Origin: Clostridiales bacterium
Lineage (GTDB): Bacteria; Bacillota; Clostridia; Saccharofermentanales; Saccharofermentanaceae
Length of the DNA: 64,000 nt
NCBI GenBank assembly: GCA_017509245.1
Contig: JAFWQC010000035.1
Location: 19,220-83,219, forward strand
Direction of reading: 5' to 3'
Below are positions 29,203 through 37,732 of this stretch, in pieces. The translations under genes and the position numbers were made by a program. The notes beneath the pieces were generated by a model. It was not told the origin of the DNA. It saw only the letters and a list, made by a program, of their open reading frames with translations, and did not search any database. Positions within the stretch are counted from its first letter, which is position 1. Each line of letters opens with the position of its first letter.

Positions 29203-30399
29203 TCAAAGCTTAGAAGCTACTGCCTTAAGGAATTCCTCGGTAGTAACAGTCTTCTTGTTGTCGCTATCAAGAAGATTATTGAGGTCGCCCGTGATGATGC
29301 CTTCCTCAATAGTCTCGATAGATGCCTTCTCGATCTTGTCGGCAAATGCCTCCAATTCGGGAAGCTCATCAAGCTGTGCTCTCTTCCTCAATGCTCCGGA
29401 CCATGCGAAAAGCGTAGCCATGGGGTTTGTGGAAGTCTGCTCACCCTTGAGGTGTCTGTAATAATGACGTGTAACCGTACCGTGAGCAGCCTCATACTCG
29501 TAAACGCCCTTAGGTGAAACGAGAACAGATGTCATCATCGCAAGAGATCCGCAAGCGGAAGCGAGCATGTCGCTCATGACGTCACCGTCGTAATTCTTGA
29601 GCGCCCATACGAATCCGCCTGAAGAACGCATGACTCTTGCAACTGCATCATCGATAAGCGTGTAGAAATACGTGATGCCGGCTGCTTCGAACTTATCCTT
29701 GAACTCTGTGTCGTAGATATTCTGGAAGATCTCCTTGAAACGGCCGTCATACTTCTTGGAAATTGTATCCTTTGTAGCGAACCAGAGGTCCTGCTTTGTA
29801 TCCAGAGCATACTGGAAGCATGATGTTGCGAATGCCGCAATGGACTTGTCTGTGTTGTAAAGGCCCTGAACGACACCTGCATCGTTATATTCAAAGATCG
29901 TCTGGCTTTCCTGTCTGCCGTCGGGATATGTGATAACAAGATCTGCTCTTGCGGGACCGTCAACAAGGAACTCAGTGTCTCTGTAGACATCACCATACGC
30001 ATGTCTTGCTATAGTGATCGGCTTTTCCCAGCAGGAAACGAAAGGCTTGATGCCCTTGACCAGGATGGGAGCTCTGAATACGGTACCGTCGAGGATCGCT
30101 CTGATCGTTCCGTTAGGGCTCTTCCACATGGTATGGAGGTTGTACTCTGTCATTCTCTGGGCATTCGGTGTGATGGTTGCGCACTTAACGGCAACACCAA
30201 GCTCGTTTGTCCTGTTAGCAGCATCGATGGTAACCTGGTCAGCGGTCCCGTCTCTGTGCTTCAGGCCAAGGTCAAAATACTCGGTCTTGAGGTCAACGAA
30301 AGGCAGGATCACGATATCCTTGATCTGCTTCCAGATTATTCTTGTCATCTCATCCCCGTCCATCTCTACAAGCGGGGTCTTCATCTGAATCTTAGCCAT
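29203..30399 (-). CDS. icd: NADP-dependent isocitrate dehydrogenase
   Basis: Oxidises isocitrate to 2-oxoglutarate, making NADPH and feeding glutamate synthesis. The 398-residue protein belongs to the homodimeric class that includes mitochondrial enzymes: MDGDEMTRIIW, TITPNAQRMTEYNLHTMWKSPNGTIR (substrate Ser), the YKGRF-like segment YDGRFKEIF, DDAVARVMRSSGGFVWA and YEAAHGTVTRHYYRH for NADP binding. It has its own good promoter. Confidence 0.94.
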   Translation of the reverse strand: MAKIQMKTPLVEMDGDEMTRIIWKQIKDIVILPFVDLKTEYFDLGLKHRDGTADQVTIDAANRTNELGVAVKCATITPNAQRMTEYNLHTMWKSPNGTIRAILDGTVFRAPILVKGIKPFVSCWEKPITIARHAYGDVYRDTEFLVDGPARADLVITYPDGRQESQTIFEYNDAGVVQGLYNTDKSIAAFATSCFQYALDTKQDLWFATKDTISKKYDGRFKEIFQNIYDTEFKDKFEAAGITYFYTLIDDAVARVMRSSGGFVWALKNYDGDVMSDMLASACGSLAMMTSVLVSPKGVYEYEAAHGTVTRHYYRHLKGEQTSTNPMATLFAWSGALRKRAQLDELPELEAFADKIEKASIETIEEGIITGDLNNLLDSDNKKTVTTEEFLKAVASKL

Positions 30400-30431
30400 A
30401 AGATCTCCATTCTTCTAAATAATACTAAAAG

Positions 30432-30460
30432 ATTTTAAGTCATAAGCCCCACAACGTCAA
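30432..30460 (-). promoter_or_regulatory. promoter of icd
   Basis: On the minus strand TTGACG (30455-30460) and TAAAAT (30432-30437) are exactly 17 nt apart, about 30 nt before the icd start. Confidence 0.75.
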
Positions 30461-30498
30461 ATGCGACATTGGGTAAAAAACACACGAAAACGCACCAG

Positions 30499-31539
30499 TT
30501 AAGTGCCCGTTTTTGCCGATGCCTTTACAAGTATTATCTCAAGCGAATATCTCTCGTCTATCAGACCGTGCTTAAACTCGCTGTCAGAGTCAGAAGCGGC
30601 AAGATAAAGCGCTATCAATCCCTTCATGCTGAAATTGTTCGATTGGCTTACGAGTTTCTTCGCCCTGAACTCATTCATTCCCGTCCGTTCGACCAGAACA
30701 TATGCATTTCCGGCCTCTTTTGCCATTATCAATGCCTTTATATGGTTTGTTATGGATACTCTTATCCTAGGAAGCGGTTCCTTGTTAGCGATCAGCTTAT
30801 CCAGTGTTCCCAAAGCGATCCGGGCATTTCCGCTGCCGCAGGCATCCATAATATCGAAGATCTTGCCGCTTAAGTCAGGCGGGCAGCAAAGTTCGACAAT
30901 ATCAGGCGTAACCTCCGAATAGCCCTTCCCCTGGCAGTAAAGCGTAAGCTTGTTTATCTCATTTACGAGCTCCATCATGTTGCCATTACATCTTGAAGCC
31001 ATCGAATTAGCTGCATCAAAGCCGATCCTGATGCCTTCTTTGCCAAAGCGGTTAGCTATCCAGCCCGAGAGCTCGTCTTCCTCAAATCCGCTCATGGAAG
31101 CAACCGTTCCGTACTGAAGGAACGTCTTGAAAGCCTTCTTTCTGCTGTCTGCGGTCTCCTCGAAAAATACCACTACGACAGAAGACGGTATGTCTTTAAG
31201 TATCTCAACATCCCTGTCGGACAGCTCCCTGTTAGGAAGTCCGGACTGTTTGATAACGACAAGCCTTCTGGGCGACATCCACGGCGGCATCGAGATCAAT
31301 TCCTCAAGCTTGCCCATGTCAAACTTGTCGCCTGTCCTTGTGTCAATGACGGCATAATCCATATCTTCAGCACCTTCACCGAGGCAGGCCTTCTTCAGCA
31401 TGGATACCGCGCCGTCGATCATGTAGTTCTCAGTGCCATACATGAGCACGAGCCCTAAAGAATCAGTCTCTTTATTGATCTTCGACAACATCTGACGGGA
31501 ATTCAAGACTCCCTTGGGAAGCGCCTTTGGCTTTGCCAT
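30499..31539 (-). CDS. holA: DNA polymerase III delta subunit
   Basis: Opens and loads the beta clamp as part of the clamp loader. The 346-residue protein has the delta pattern: LVLMYGTENYMIDGAVSMLKK at the start, MPPWMSPRRLVVIKQSG, the lid-region ILKDIPSSVVVVFFEET, GIRIGFDAANSMASRCNGNMMELVNEINKL and a C-terminal helical domain with ISNHIKALIMAKEAG-like sequence. It sits between the lysozyme and icd genes. Confidence 0.87.
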   Translation of the reverse strand: MAKPKALPKGVLNSRQMLSKINKETDSLGLVLMYGTENYMIDGAVSMLKKACLGEGAEDMDYAVIDTRTGDKFDMGKLEELISMPPWMSPRRLVVIKQSGLPNRELSDRDVEILKDIPSSVVVVFFEETADSRKKAFKTFLQYGTVASMSGFEEDELSGWIANRFGKEGIRIGFDAANSMASRCNGNMMELVNEINKLTLYCQGKGYSEVTPDIVELCCPPDLSGKIFDIMDACGSGNARIALGTLDKLIANKEPLPRIRVSITNHIKALIMAKEAGNAYVLVERTGMNEFRAKKLVSQSNNFSMKGLIALYLAASDSDSEFKHGLIDERYSLEIILVKASAKTGT

Positions 31540-31542
31540 CCG

Positions 31543-32709
31543 CTATTGTCCTCCAAACAGTTCCGGATATCTGCTCCTGAAAAGGATATCCGTATCACAG
31601 TCCTCCGGCACACCGTCGATCCTTCCGATGGATCCGGTCTGCCACATAGTGTAATCGCCTTCATAAGTAGTTTGCTTAACATAGTGAGCGAGCCATACAT
31701 CGTAACCTGCCGGTTCCCATATGATCTCAAGATAGTACTTGCTCGCATAAAGGATCGTTGAGTAACCGTTCTCCTGCATTATGCCGGCAAACTCATAGAA
31801 CAGGTTGTTAATATCCACAATGCTCATCTTATATTTCTGGAAATGAGACCAGCTCTCCCAGTCAAAAGCCACGGGAAGATCCAATTCCTTGCCTTCAAGA
31901 ACCTTGAGCAGTTCATTCGCGTGCTCGTGGAGCATCTCGATCGTGCTGTCAGTCGAATAATAATATACGCCTATAAGAAGACCTGCAGCCTTAGCATCCT
32001 GATAGTACTGCTCGAACTTACGGTCTTCGCCCAGTTCGCCGTTGTTGTAGATCATGGCTCTGAGCATTACGAATTCACATCCTGCAGCCTTGACCTTATT
32101 GAAATCTATATCACCCTGATATCTGGAAACATCAATGCCGTAAGCAATATCAGGACCGGGATATCTTGCCATAAAGTCACTGTAAGCCAGCGTCTTGTGT
32201 TCGGAAGAATCTCCGCCGCCGCCCGTGTTGCTCGGAACATAAACCTTGACACTCATACTGCCTGTCTTGGTATTGCCCGCATCGTCAACCAGAGTAAGTT
32301 CAAGCGGATATGTGCCCGCAACAGTGGTATCGACTTCCCCGTTGACCTTAAGTTCCACATCAGAATCACAGTCATCTATATAGCCGATATGACGGTGAAT
32401 ATCAAATTCTGAACCCTTCTCAACATAAGCCGTCTCAGGAAGATTGAGCCAGACGGGCGCAGTAGTATCCTGTGCAGGAGCTTCCATATGCGGGATAGAC
32501 GGCGTAGGTGAAGGAGTCGGAGTCGGTGAATTAGTAGGTGTCGGTGAGACAGTAGGCTCCGATGCTTTAGTTGTCTCAGTTACGGATTCACTGCTTGCAG
32601 CAACCGGTTCATCATCTTTCTTACACCCGGTAAACGAAGCGCAAACGACAGACACTGTCAAAGCAGCTACAACCAACATCCTGAATATCTTATTAATCTT
32701 TATGTGCAT
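31543..32709 (-). CDS. GH25 lysozyme-type lipoprotein
   Basis: A surface muramidase-like protein that should cleave the glycan chain of peptidoglycan. It has a lipoprotein signal peptide with lipobox SFTGC (Cys29), a Thr/Pro/Ser linker (about 45-75), an Ig-like/HYR-type beta domain (about 83-157) and a C-terminal GH25 domain (about 185-385) with GIDVSRYQGDIDF and the acidic pair in FDWES (Asp283, Glu285). ATG at 32709 has no ribosome site of its own; a short ORF overlaps it. The holA gene follows after 3 nt. Confidence 0.9.
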   Translation of the reverse strand: MHIKINKIFRMLVVAALTVSVVCASFTGCKKDDEPVAASSESVTETTKASEPTVSPTPTNSPTPTPSPTPSIPHMEAPAQDTTAPVWLNLPETAYVEKGSEFDIHRHIGYIDDCDSDVELKVNGEVDTTVAGTYPLELTLVDDAGNTKTGSMSVKVYVPSNTGGGGDSSEHKTLAYSDFMARYPGPDIAYGIDVSRYQGDIDFNKVKAAGCEFVMLRAMIYNNGELGEDRKFEQYYQDAKAAGLLIGVYYYSTDSTIEMLHEHANELLKVLEGKELDLPVAFDWESWSHFQKYKMSIVDINNLFYEFAGIMQENGYSTILYASKYYLEIIWEPAGYDVWLAHYVKQTTYEGDYTMWQTGSIGRIDGVPEDCDTDILFRSRYPELFGGQ

Positions 32710-32735
32710 AAATATTTGGTATTAATCCTGTCCAT
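32700..32735 (-). CDS. putative 11-codon leader ORF overlapping the lysozyme start
   Basis: ATG at 32735 has AAGGAAAAGAG just upstream and encodes MDRINTKYLCT, ending in TAA that lies 8 nt inside the lysozyme gene (ATGCACATAA). The lysozyme start itself lacks a Shine-Dalgarno sequence, so it may be translated by reinitiation from this ORF. A TATAAT at 32776-32781 would place both in one mRNA. Confidence 0.45.
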   Translation of the reverse strand: MDRINTKYLCT

Positions 32736-33120
32736 TAATACTCTTTTCCTTTCCGAAAATCCCGATAACACATCGATTATAACAAAGATGGTCTGTTTTC
32801 TTATCCTGATTATGGGACAATTTAAGGCAAAGCCGTTACAGACGGGCAATTCATGAACAGTATCTGCAAGACGCATCTTGCTTTTATAAATGCTCGAAAA
32901 TATAGTTCCCGGAAAGTATATTTTCTTGTCGGTCGTTTGCAGGGTTTTGCAGGCTCTCTTGTCGGTTATCAAAAAGAAATGATGACAATTTGCAGGTTTG
33001 ATGCAGGTTTTGTCGGTTTTGCTGCCGGTTATTAAAGTCAATTTTGTTGGTGTCTTTTTACAAATTTAAGGATACATAAGCAATTAACATATGACGATGC
33101 CTTTTTAACAATCGTTACTT
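32736..33120. other. long intergenic region upstream of the lysozyme gene
   Basis: No convincing gene. It holds a TATAAT box (32776-32781, minus strand), three TTGTCGG words (32926, 32959, 33010) interspersed with four TGCAGG words between 32938 and 33008, and TAAAGTCAATTTTG near 33033, similar to the words at 1.7 and 35.7 kb. Confidence 0.6.
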
Positions 33121-33252
33121 ATCGCAGCCCCGCTTGAACACAAAACACAGATCAGACGATTAAGTCAAGCCCGTAGCATTCGTAGAATGTGCCGCGAGGC
33201 AGGCTTGACGGCTTAAGTCTGATCTGTAAAACAACAATAGCGGGGATGCGAT
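33121..33252. repeat. 132-nt nested inverted repeat after comEC
   Basis: Outer arms ATCGCAGCCCCGCT (33121-33134) and AGCGGGGATGCGAT (33239-33252) pair at 13 of 14 positions. Inner arms ACAGATCAGAC (33147-33157) and GTCTGATCTGT (33217-33227) pair perfectly, followed by CAAGCC/GGCTTG and an apical GCATTC/GAATGT hairpin. It begins 20 nt after the comEC stop. It may be a terminator-like 3' structure, a structured small RNA or a miniature element. Confidence 0.7.
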
Positions 33253-33271
33253 TGATCTGTCCAACCAAAAA

Positions 33272-35659
33272 TCAATATTCCAGGATCACTGCCCCTTCAA
33301 GGTCTGTTCTGAAGACTTCGCAGCCATAAGATTCAAGGCGGTCTAAGGTGTCCGGCGAAGGGTGGCCATAAAAGTTGTTGGCGCCGACGGAGATTATTGC
33401 GGCAGAGGGCGAACAGGCCTCAATGAAACCCGTCGAGGATGAGTATTTGGAGCCATGGTGAGCGACTTTGAGAAGGTCGCAATCGATATCGATGCCTGCA
33501 TCTATCAGGCGTTCTTCTGTTTTGGTGCTGATGTCGCCCGTAAAAAGGATCTTCTTGCCGTTTATATTCAGCATCAGGACAAGGCTTGAGTCGTTGCCGC
33601 CGTTGGCATCCACATACGGGTACAGGACATCGATGAAGGCTGAATCCGATAACTCGATCCTGTCTCCGGCTCTGATGCAGAATAGGTTGGAAAGATATGC
33701 CTGTCTGTCTGTTTTCGTGGACTCGAAAAACTCCTCAACGTCTTTGTCTTTAATGTCAGGTTCAGGGACATAGGCGGTCATGACCGTGCCGGCTCTTCCC
33801 TGCTCGCTCAAAGCGGCGATCCCGCCTGAATGGTCAACATCCCAGTGGCTCATTATGCTGATATCGACCTGACTGATGCCGTAATAATCCAGAAGATCGC
33901 TTACTGTGGAAGCTCCTTCTTCGTAAGTTCCTGCATCTATAAGGCATGTAAGCCCACTAGTGATTATCAGGCAGCAGTCACCTTGCCCGACGTCGGCAAA
34001 GACGATCTTATTCTCCGGTTTGATCACGAAGGAAAACACTTCCAAGCCCACTGATGCGGCAAGGACCAGCGCAGAGAGTTTAAGGAAAGCCCGTCTTACA
34101 AAGCACGGCGGGAGCATAAACAGAAACAGCGTTAATCCTGCAGCCAGAAGGAGCGGGGCTGATAAATGGACCGGCGGACTGCCGCCTGAACTTAAGGTGC
34201 TGCCTGTACCGATAACAGAATTCAGAAGTTTAAGACATGCAAGGAGCGGCGCAGATATGAATTCTGACAGGAACGGAAGCAATAAACACAGAAGGACGCA
34301 GGGCACAAAACAGGTGCAGGTCAATCCGGCCACAAAAGAGCCTGCTATCTGAACCGCAAGATGCAGCGGATCAGGTCTCATGGAGATGTCTGTCCAGAAT
34401 GGGATCATGCCGAGCGTGGCGGCAATGGCGGGACTGACAAGAGATGGTATCTTCTCTCCAAGGCGGAGCTTCTTAAGTGCGCCCGAAATCTTCACCGTAT
34501 ATATTTTTATGGCAATGACGGCACTAAAGCTCATGCGGAATCCGGAAGACTGCGGGCAGAACGGGTCGGACACCGTCATGACTATTGAAGCAAGGCTTAA
34601 GGCGGATACCCAGTCCCTGTCAGCGAAGCAGCATATGCTCATGAAGGCGGCCCTTGTTACGGAATCGCTCCAGCCTGTAAGACAGCCTGTCAGGATGCAG
34701 AACAGGATGTGGATGGCGAAGACTTTTCGACGCTTGACCTTAAGTGCACTGAGAACAGCGGGAAGGCATGCCAGAAAGCCCGTAAAGTGCGTGCCGGATA
34801 CCGCCAGGAGATGCGAGCAGCAAGATATTTGGAAATCGCGGTTTACATGGTCAGGCACAAGGGATCTGTCACCTGCGCAAACGGCCGCAGCCAATGCCTT
34901 GTATGTTTCGTCGAATGAACCTGATACTGCATTAAGGACATCTCTTCTCATTACAAAGAAGAATCTTTGCAAGACACCTGAAATACAGGAAGGGAAACCG
35001 GCTTTGCTTATCACTTCGAACCGGTCGCATCTTATTACATACAGAATTCCACGGGATCTTAAGTAATCACGGTAATCCAATTCGCCGGGATTGCCGGCTT
35101 TCGCAGGCTCTTTTAGTTTTCCGTGAATGAGAAGCTGATCGCCCGGATTAATATCCGCAAAGCCTTCGATATCCTTGTAACAGGTGATTTTCGAGAGTGC
35201 CCCGCTCTCCAGTCTGACTGTAAGGTCAACCTTGCCGGAAAGATCAAAGGATATCCTTGTTGCCGTACAGATATATTCATTGTTTGAAGACGGTTCTGTA
35301 TATGCGTTAAGCCTTGTGCTGATAAACATTCCTATATAGACAAGAACAAGGCTGAACAATAAGGCAAGCACCGTCATGTTAACCTTGAAGAATAAGGGCT
35401 TTCGGGATTTGAGACAAAACAGCACAAAAGCGGTTAACACGGCCGCTGATAAAAGGAATGCAGGCAGCACGGATGCAAAATGGCAGCTAAGGAAACTGCA
35501 CAGAAGAATGAGGAGTGCGGGCGCTAAAGAAGGTCTTTTCGAGAACGCGGCAAAAAGCTGTTTGAAGCCGGCATCAATTAATCGCATTCTATAAAGAAAA
35601 CGGTCCTGGAGATGCAAAAAATCAGTATTCTTATACGTTTTGCCATAAAAGTCCTTCAT
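33272..35659 (-). CDS. comEC: competence protein ComEC/Rec2
   Basis: The membrane channel for single-stranded DNA uptake in natural transformation. The 795-residue protein has hydrophobic helices near the N-terminus, a DUF4131-like OB segment (GDQLLIHGKLKEPAKAGNPGELDYRDYLRSRGI), a central multi-pass Competence domain (LLAVSGTHFTGFLACLP...) and a C-terminal metallo-beta-lactamase domain with FADVGQGDCCLI, SHWDVDHSGG, LFTGDIS and HHGSKYSSS. The start is uncertain: ATG at 35659 lacks a good ribosome site and Met25 (35587) is an alternative. No other com genes are nearby. Confidence 0.92.
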   Translation of the reverse strand: MKDFYGKTYKNTDFLHLQDRFLYRMRLIDAGFKQLFAAFSKRPSLAPALLILLCSFLSCHFASVLPAFLLSAAVLTAFVLFCLKSRKPLFFKVNMTVLALLFSLVLVYIGMFISTRLNAYTEPSSNNEYICTATRISFDLSGKVDLTVRLESGALSKITCYKDIEGFADINPGDQLLIHGKLKEPAKAGNPGELDYRDYLRSRGILYVIRCDRFEVISKAGFPSCISGVLQRFFFVMRRDVLNAVSGSFDETYKALAAAVCAGDRSLVPDHVNRDFQISCCSHLLAVSGTHFTGFLACLPAVLSALKVKRRKVFAIHILFCILTGCLTGWSDSVTRAAFMSICCFADRDWVSALSLASIVMTVSDPFCPQSSGFRMSFSAVIAIKIYTVKISGALKKLRLGEKIPSLVSPAIAATLGMIPFWTDISMRPDPLHLAVQIAGSFVAGLTCTCFVPCVLLCLLLPFLSEFISAPLLACLKLLNSVIGTGSTLSSGGSPPVHLSAPLLLAAGLTLFLFMLPPCFVRRAFLKLSALVLAASVGLEVFSFVIKPENKIVFADVGQGDCCLIITSGLTCLIDAGTYEEGASTVSDLLDYYGISQVDISIMSHWDVDHSGGIAALSEQGRAGTVMTAYVPEPDIKDKDVEEFFESTKTDRQAYLSNLFCIRAGDRIELSDSAFIDVLYPYVDANGGNDSSLVLMLNINGKKILFTGDISTKTEERLIDAGIDIDCDLLKVAHHGSKYSSSTGFIEACSPSAAIISVGANNFYGHPSPDTLDRLESYGCEVFRTDLEGAVILEY

Positions 35660-35681
35660 GTTAAAATTCTAAGTGGGTTCT

Positions 35682-35743
35682 TTGTCGGTTTTAGTCTCAA
35701 TTTTCATACAAATACCGACAAATAAACCGACAAAAACGACAAG
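35682..35743. repeat. CGACAA-type intergenic element, copy 2
   Basis: In the divergent comEC/engB region: TTGTCGG (35682), AGTCTCA (35693), then CATACAAAT, CCGACAA (35715), CCGACAA (35727) and CGACAAG (35737). The block 35705-35743 nearly repeats that at 19591-19627. It could bind a regulator of either gene; nothing in the sequence names it. Confidence 0.55.
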
Positions 35744-35770
35744 CTGAACATTATAAACAGAGTTATAAAC

Positions 35771-36379
35771 ATGGCTATCAATTACGGAAAGATCAGATAT
35801 CTAAAGACGTGCGCATCGATCAAGGATCTGCCTGACGGGGATCTGCCGGAGATCGTTCTTGCGGGAAGGTCCAATGTAGGCAAGTCTTCCCTGGTAAACG
35901 CGCTGGGAAGCAACAGAAAGCTTGCCAGGGTATCGCAGACTCCCGGAAAGACACAGCAGATCATTTACTTTGACATGGACAGCCAGGCAATACTTGCCGA
36001 CCTTCCGGGTTACGGCTTCTCAAAGGCGTCGAAGGACAAGTCAAAGGGCTTCTCCGAATTGTGCGACAACTATTTCAGGGTAAGGACAGGTATTGATCTC
36101 GTTCTTATGCTCATTGATATCAGGCACGAGCCGTCAAATGACGACATCGGAATGCTCAATTTCTTAAACAGTGCCGGTCTTCCCTATTTTCTCGTTTTCA
36201 CGAAGTGCGATAAGCTGTCTGCACAACAGGTAAGGAAGCAGCTTCAGATGATGTCAAAATATCTTGATTTTGCTGAAGACGCCCGTGTTTTCGCGGTTTC
36301 CAGCAGCGAGACCAATCCTCAGAAATCAGGGTTAAAAGATTTGAAGCAGGCGCTCTCTGATGAGATATGCAAATTATGA
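35771..36379 (+). CDS. engB: ribosome biogenesis GTPase EngB (YsxC/YihA)
   Basis: An essential GTPase for 50S assembly in many bacteria. The 202-residue protein has the P-loop GRSNVGKSS (32-40), switch TPGKTQ, G3 DLPGYG, and the G4 motif TKCDK; the C-terminus ends SSSETNPQKSGLKDLKQ. No clear Shine-Dalgarno sequence precedes ATG; instead TTATAAAC occurs twice (35751, 35763), the second touching the ATG, so the mRNA leader may be very short. First gene of the plus-strand block. Confidence 0.94.
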   Translation: MAINYGKIRYLKTCASIKDLPDGDLPEIVLAGRSNVGKSSLVNALGSNRKLARVSQTPGKTQQIIYFDMDSQAILADLPGYGFSKASKDKSKGFSELCDNYFRVRTGIDLVLMLIDIRHEPSNDDIGMLNFLNSAGLPYFLVFTKCDKLSAQQVRKQLQMMSKYLDFAEDARVFAVSSSETNPQKSGLKDLKQALSDEICKL

Positions 36380-36387
36380 ACAATCTT

Positions 36388-36420
36388 TCTATTACTTTTC
36401 GTGCAAATTTTTGTAATAGA
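36388..36420 (+). terminator. weak hairpin after engB
   Basis: TCTATTAC (36388-36395) and GTAATAGA (36413-36420) form an 8-bp AT-rich stem with a 17-nt loop. There is no T run after it, so it may be an attenuating or mRNA-end structure and not a true terminator. Confidence 0.35.
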
Positions 36421-36425
36421 GTGCT

Positions 36426-36453
36426 TTGAAATATTTTATTACTTGGATATCAT
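36426..36453 (+). promoter_or_regulatory. promoter of the PRPP-synthetase pair
   Basis: TTGAAA (36426-36431) and TATCAT (36448-36453) are 16 nt apart, about 35 nt before the first prs-like start. Confidence 0.55.
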
Positions 36454-36487
36454 TTAATTAGTTTCTTTCAGGGGGATATTTGATGCC

Positions 36488-37696
36488 ATGAGCGACTTGT
36501 ATGTCAATACAGGCTATAAGGAAACATATTTGGCACCTTTCGGTCCCATCGGCATTATTTCACATACTTCCAACAAAGAATTCGTCAAGAAGGTCTCAGA
36601 GGTGCTGTCTGCCAAGAGGAAGATCCGTGCCCAAAGACCCGGAAATAAATATGCGAACGATCCCGGCTATTCACGTGAAAGCTTCATTATGGATTCTGAG
36701 CTTGTCAGATTCCAGACCGGCGAGGGCAAGTTCGCCATCGGCGAGAGCGTCAGAGGTCATGACATCTATGTCATCACGGACGTTTTATCCCGCAGTCTTG
36801 AATTAAATCTCATCGAAGATACACATGTCATCTCCCCCGATGACCAGTATATTGATCTTTTGAGGATCTTGTCCGTTCTTAAGGGCAAGGCTAAGAGAGT
36901 CAATGTCATCATGCCTTTTGTTTATGAAGGCAGGCGCGAGAAGTTAGACTCCCACAGAGAATCCTACGATTGTGCCGACATGCTCAAGAAGCTCTATAAG
37001 CTCGGTGTGTCCAACCTCATCATTTTCGATCCTCACGACGAGAGGATCGCGAATGCGGTACCCCTTATGTCAATAGAGATGCCGCGCTGCCAGTTCAAGA
37101 TGACGTCCACACTCTTGAACCGTTTTGGCTCCATCAAGATGGATAAAGACTATACGCTCGTGGTAAGCCCTGATGAGACAGGAATATCGCGAGCAATTTT
37201 TTACTCTTCGCACCTTAACCTCCCCCTGGCCTTCTTCTACCGTTACTACTACAACAAGGACGGCGAGGTAGTTAAGGGCTTCAAGTATCTGGGTGATGAT
37301 GTCGACGGCAAGGATATCCTTCTTATCGATGACATGATCAATTCAGGTGAGACGATGCTCCGTACGGCTGCGAAGCTCAAAGCCTATGGCGCCAAGGACA
37401 TTTACTGTCTTGCACCGTTCGGACTCTTTACCGACGGGCTCGAGGTTTTCGACAGGGCTTATGAGGAAGGAACTTTCAAGTGCATCTGCACAACGAACCT
37501 TATCTATGCTCCCGACGGCCTCAAATCGCGCGAATGGTATCTGGCGGCAGACATGGTACCGTACGTTGCAAGGATCATAGACGCACTTAATTCTGATGAA
37601 TCCATCTACGACCTTATCAACTCGACGGCAAGATTGCAGGATCTTGCGAGCCAGATAAGGATAGGAGAGGTTTTCGATGAATTTAATGAGATATAA
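36488..37696 (+). CDS. divergent ribose-phosphate pyrophosphokinase (copy 1)
   Basis: PRPP synthetase makes the ribose donor for nucleotides, His and Trp. The 402-residue protein is longer than the usual 310-320. It keeps GESVRGHDIYVI, MPFVYEGRREK, FDPHDERIANAV and the PRPP-binding loop DILLIDDMINSGETM, but the canonical FSDGE and RQDRK sequences are replaced, so it belongs to a divergent clostridial group. GGGGG sits 12 nt before ATG at 36488 and only 7 nt before an ATG-CCA-TGA mini-ORF whose stop overlaps the start codon. Its paralogue follows after 36 nt. Confidence 0.82.
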   Translation: MSDLYVNTGYKETYLAPFGPIGIISHTSNKEFVKKVSEVLSAKRKIRAQRPGNKYANDPGYSRESFIMDSELVRFQTGEGKFAIGESVRGHDIYVITDVLSRSLELNLIEDTHVISPDDQYIDLLRILSVLKGKAKRVNVIMPFVYEGRREKLDSHRESYDCADMLKKLYKLGVSNLIIFDPHDERIANAVPLMSIEMPRCQFKMTSTLLNRFGSIKMDKDYTLVVSPDETGISRAIFYSSHLNLPLAFFYRYYYNKDGEVVKGFKYLGDDVDGKDILLIDDMINSGETMLRTAAKLKAYGAKDIYCLAPFGLFTDGLEVFDRAYEEGTFKCICTTNLIYAPDGLKSREWYLAADMVPYVARIIDALNSDESIYDLINSTARLQDLASQIRIGEVFDEFNEI

Positions 37697-37732
37697 AGAA
37701 ACCAATCAAGGCATGAAAGGCAGGCTGCAATT

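Noticed and set aside
33121..33252. 6S RNA
   Set aside because: Rod-like shape with a bubble is suggestive, but it is short, the open-complex-like central bubble is not convincing, and no clear promoter drives it.
34380..35066. Long plus-strand open frame inside comEC, and similar long frames opposite prkC (4030-4710) and pheT
   Set aside because: They are antisense shadows of strong coding genes and have no recognisable domains or ribosome sites.
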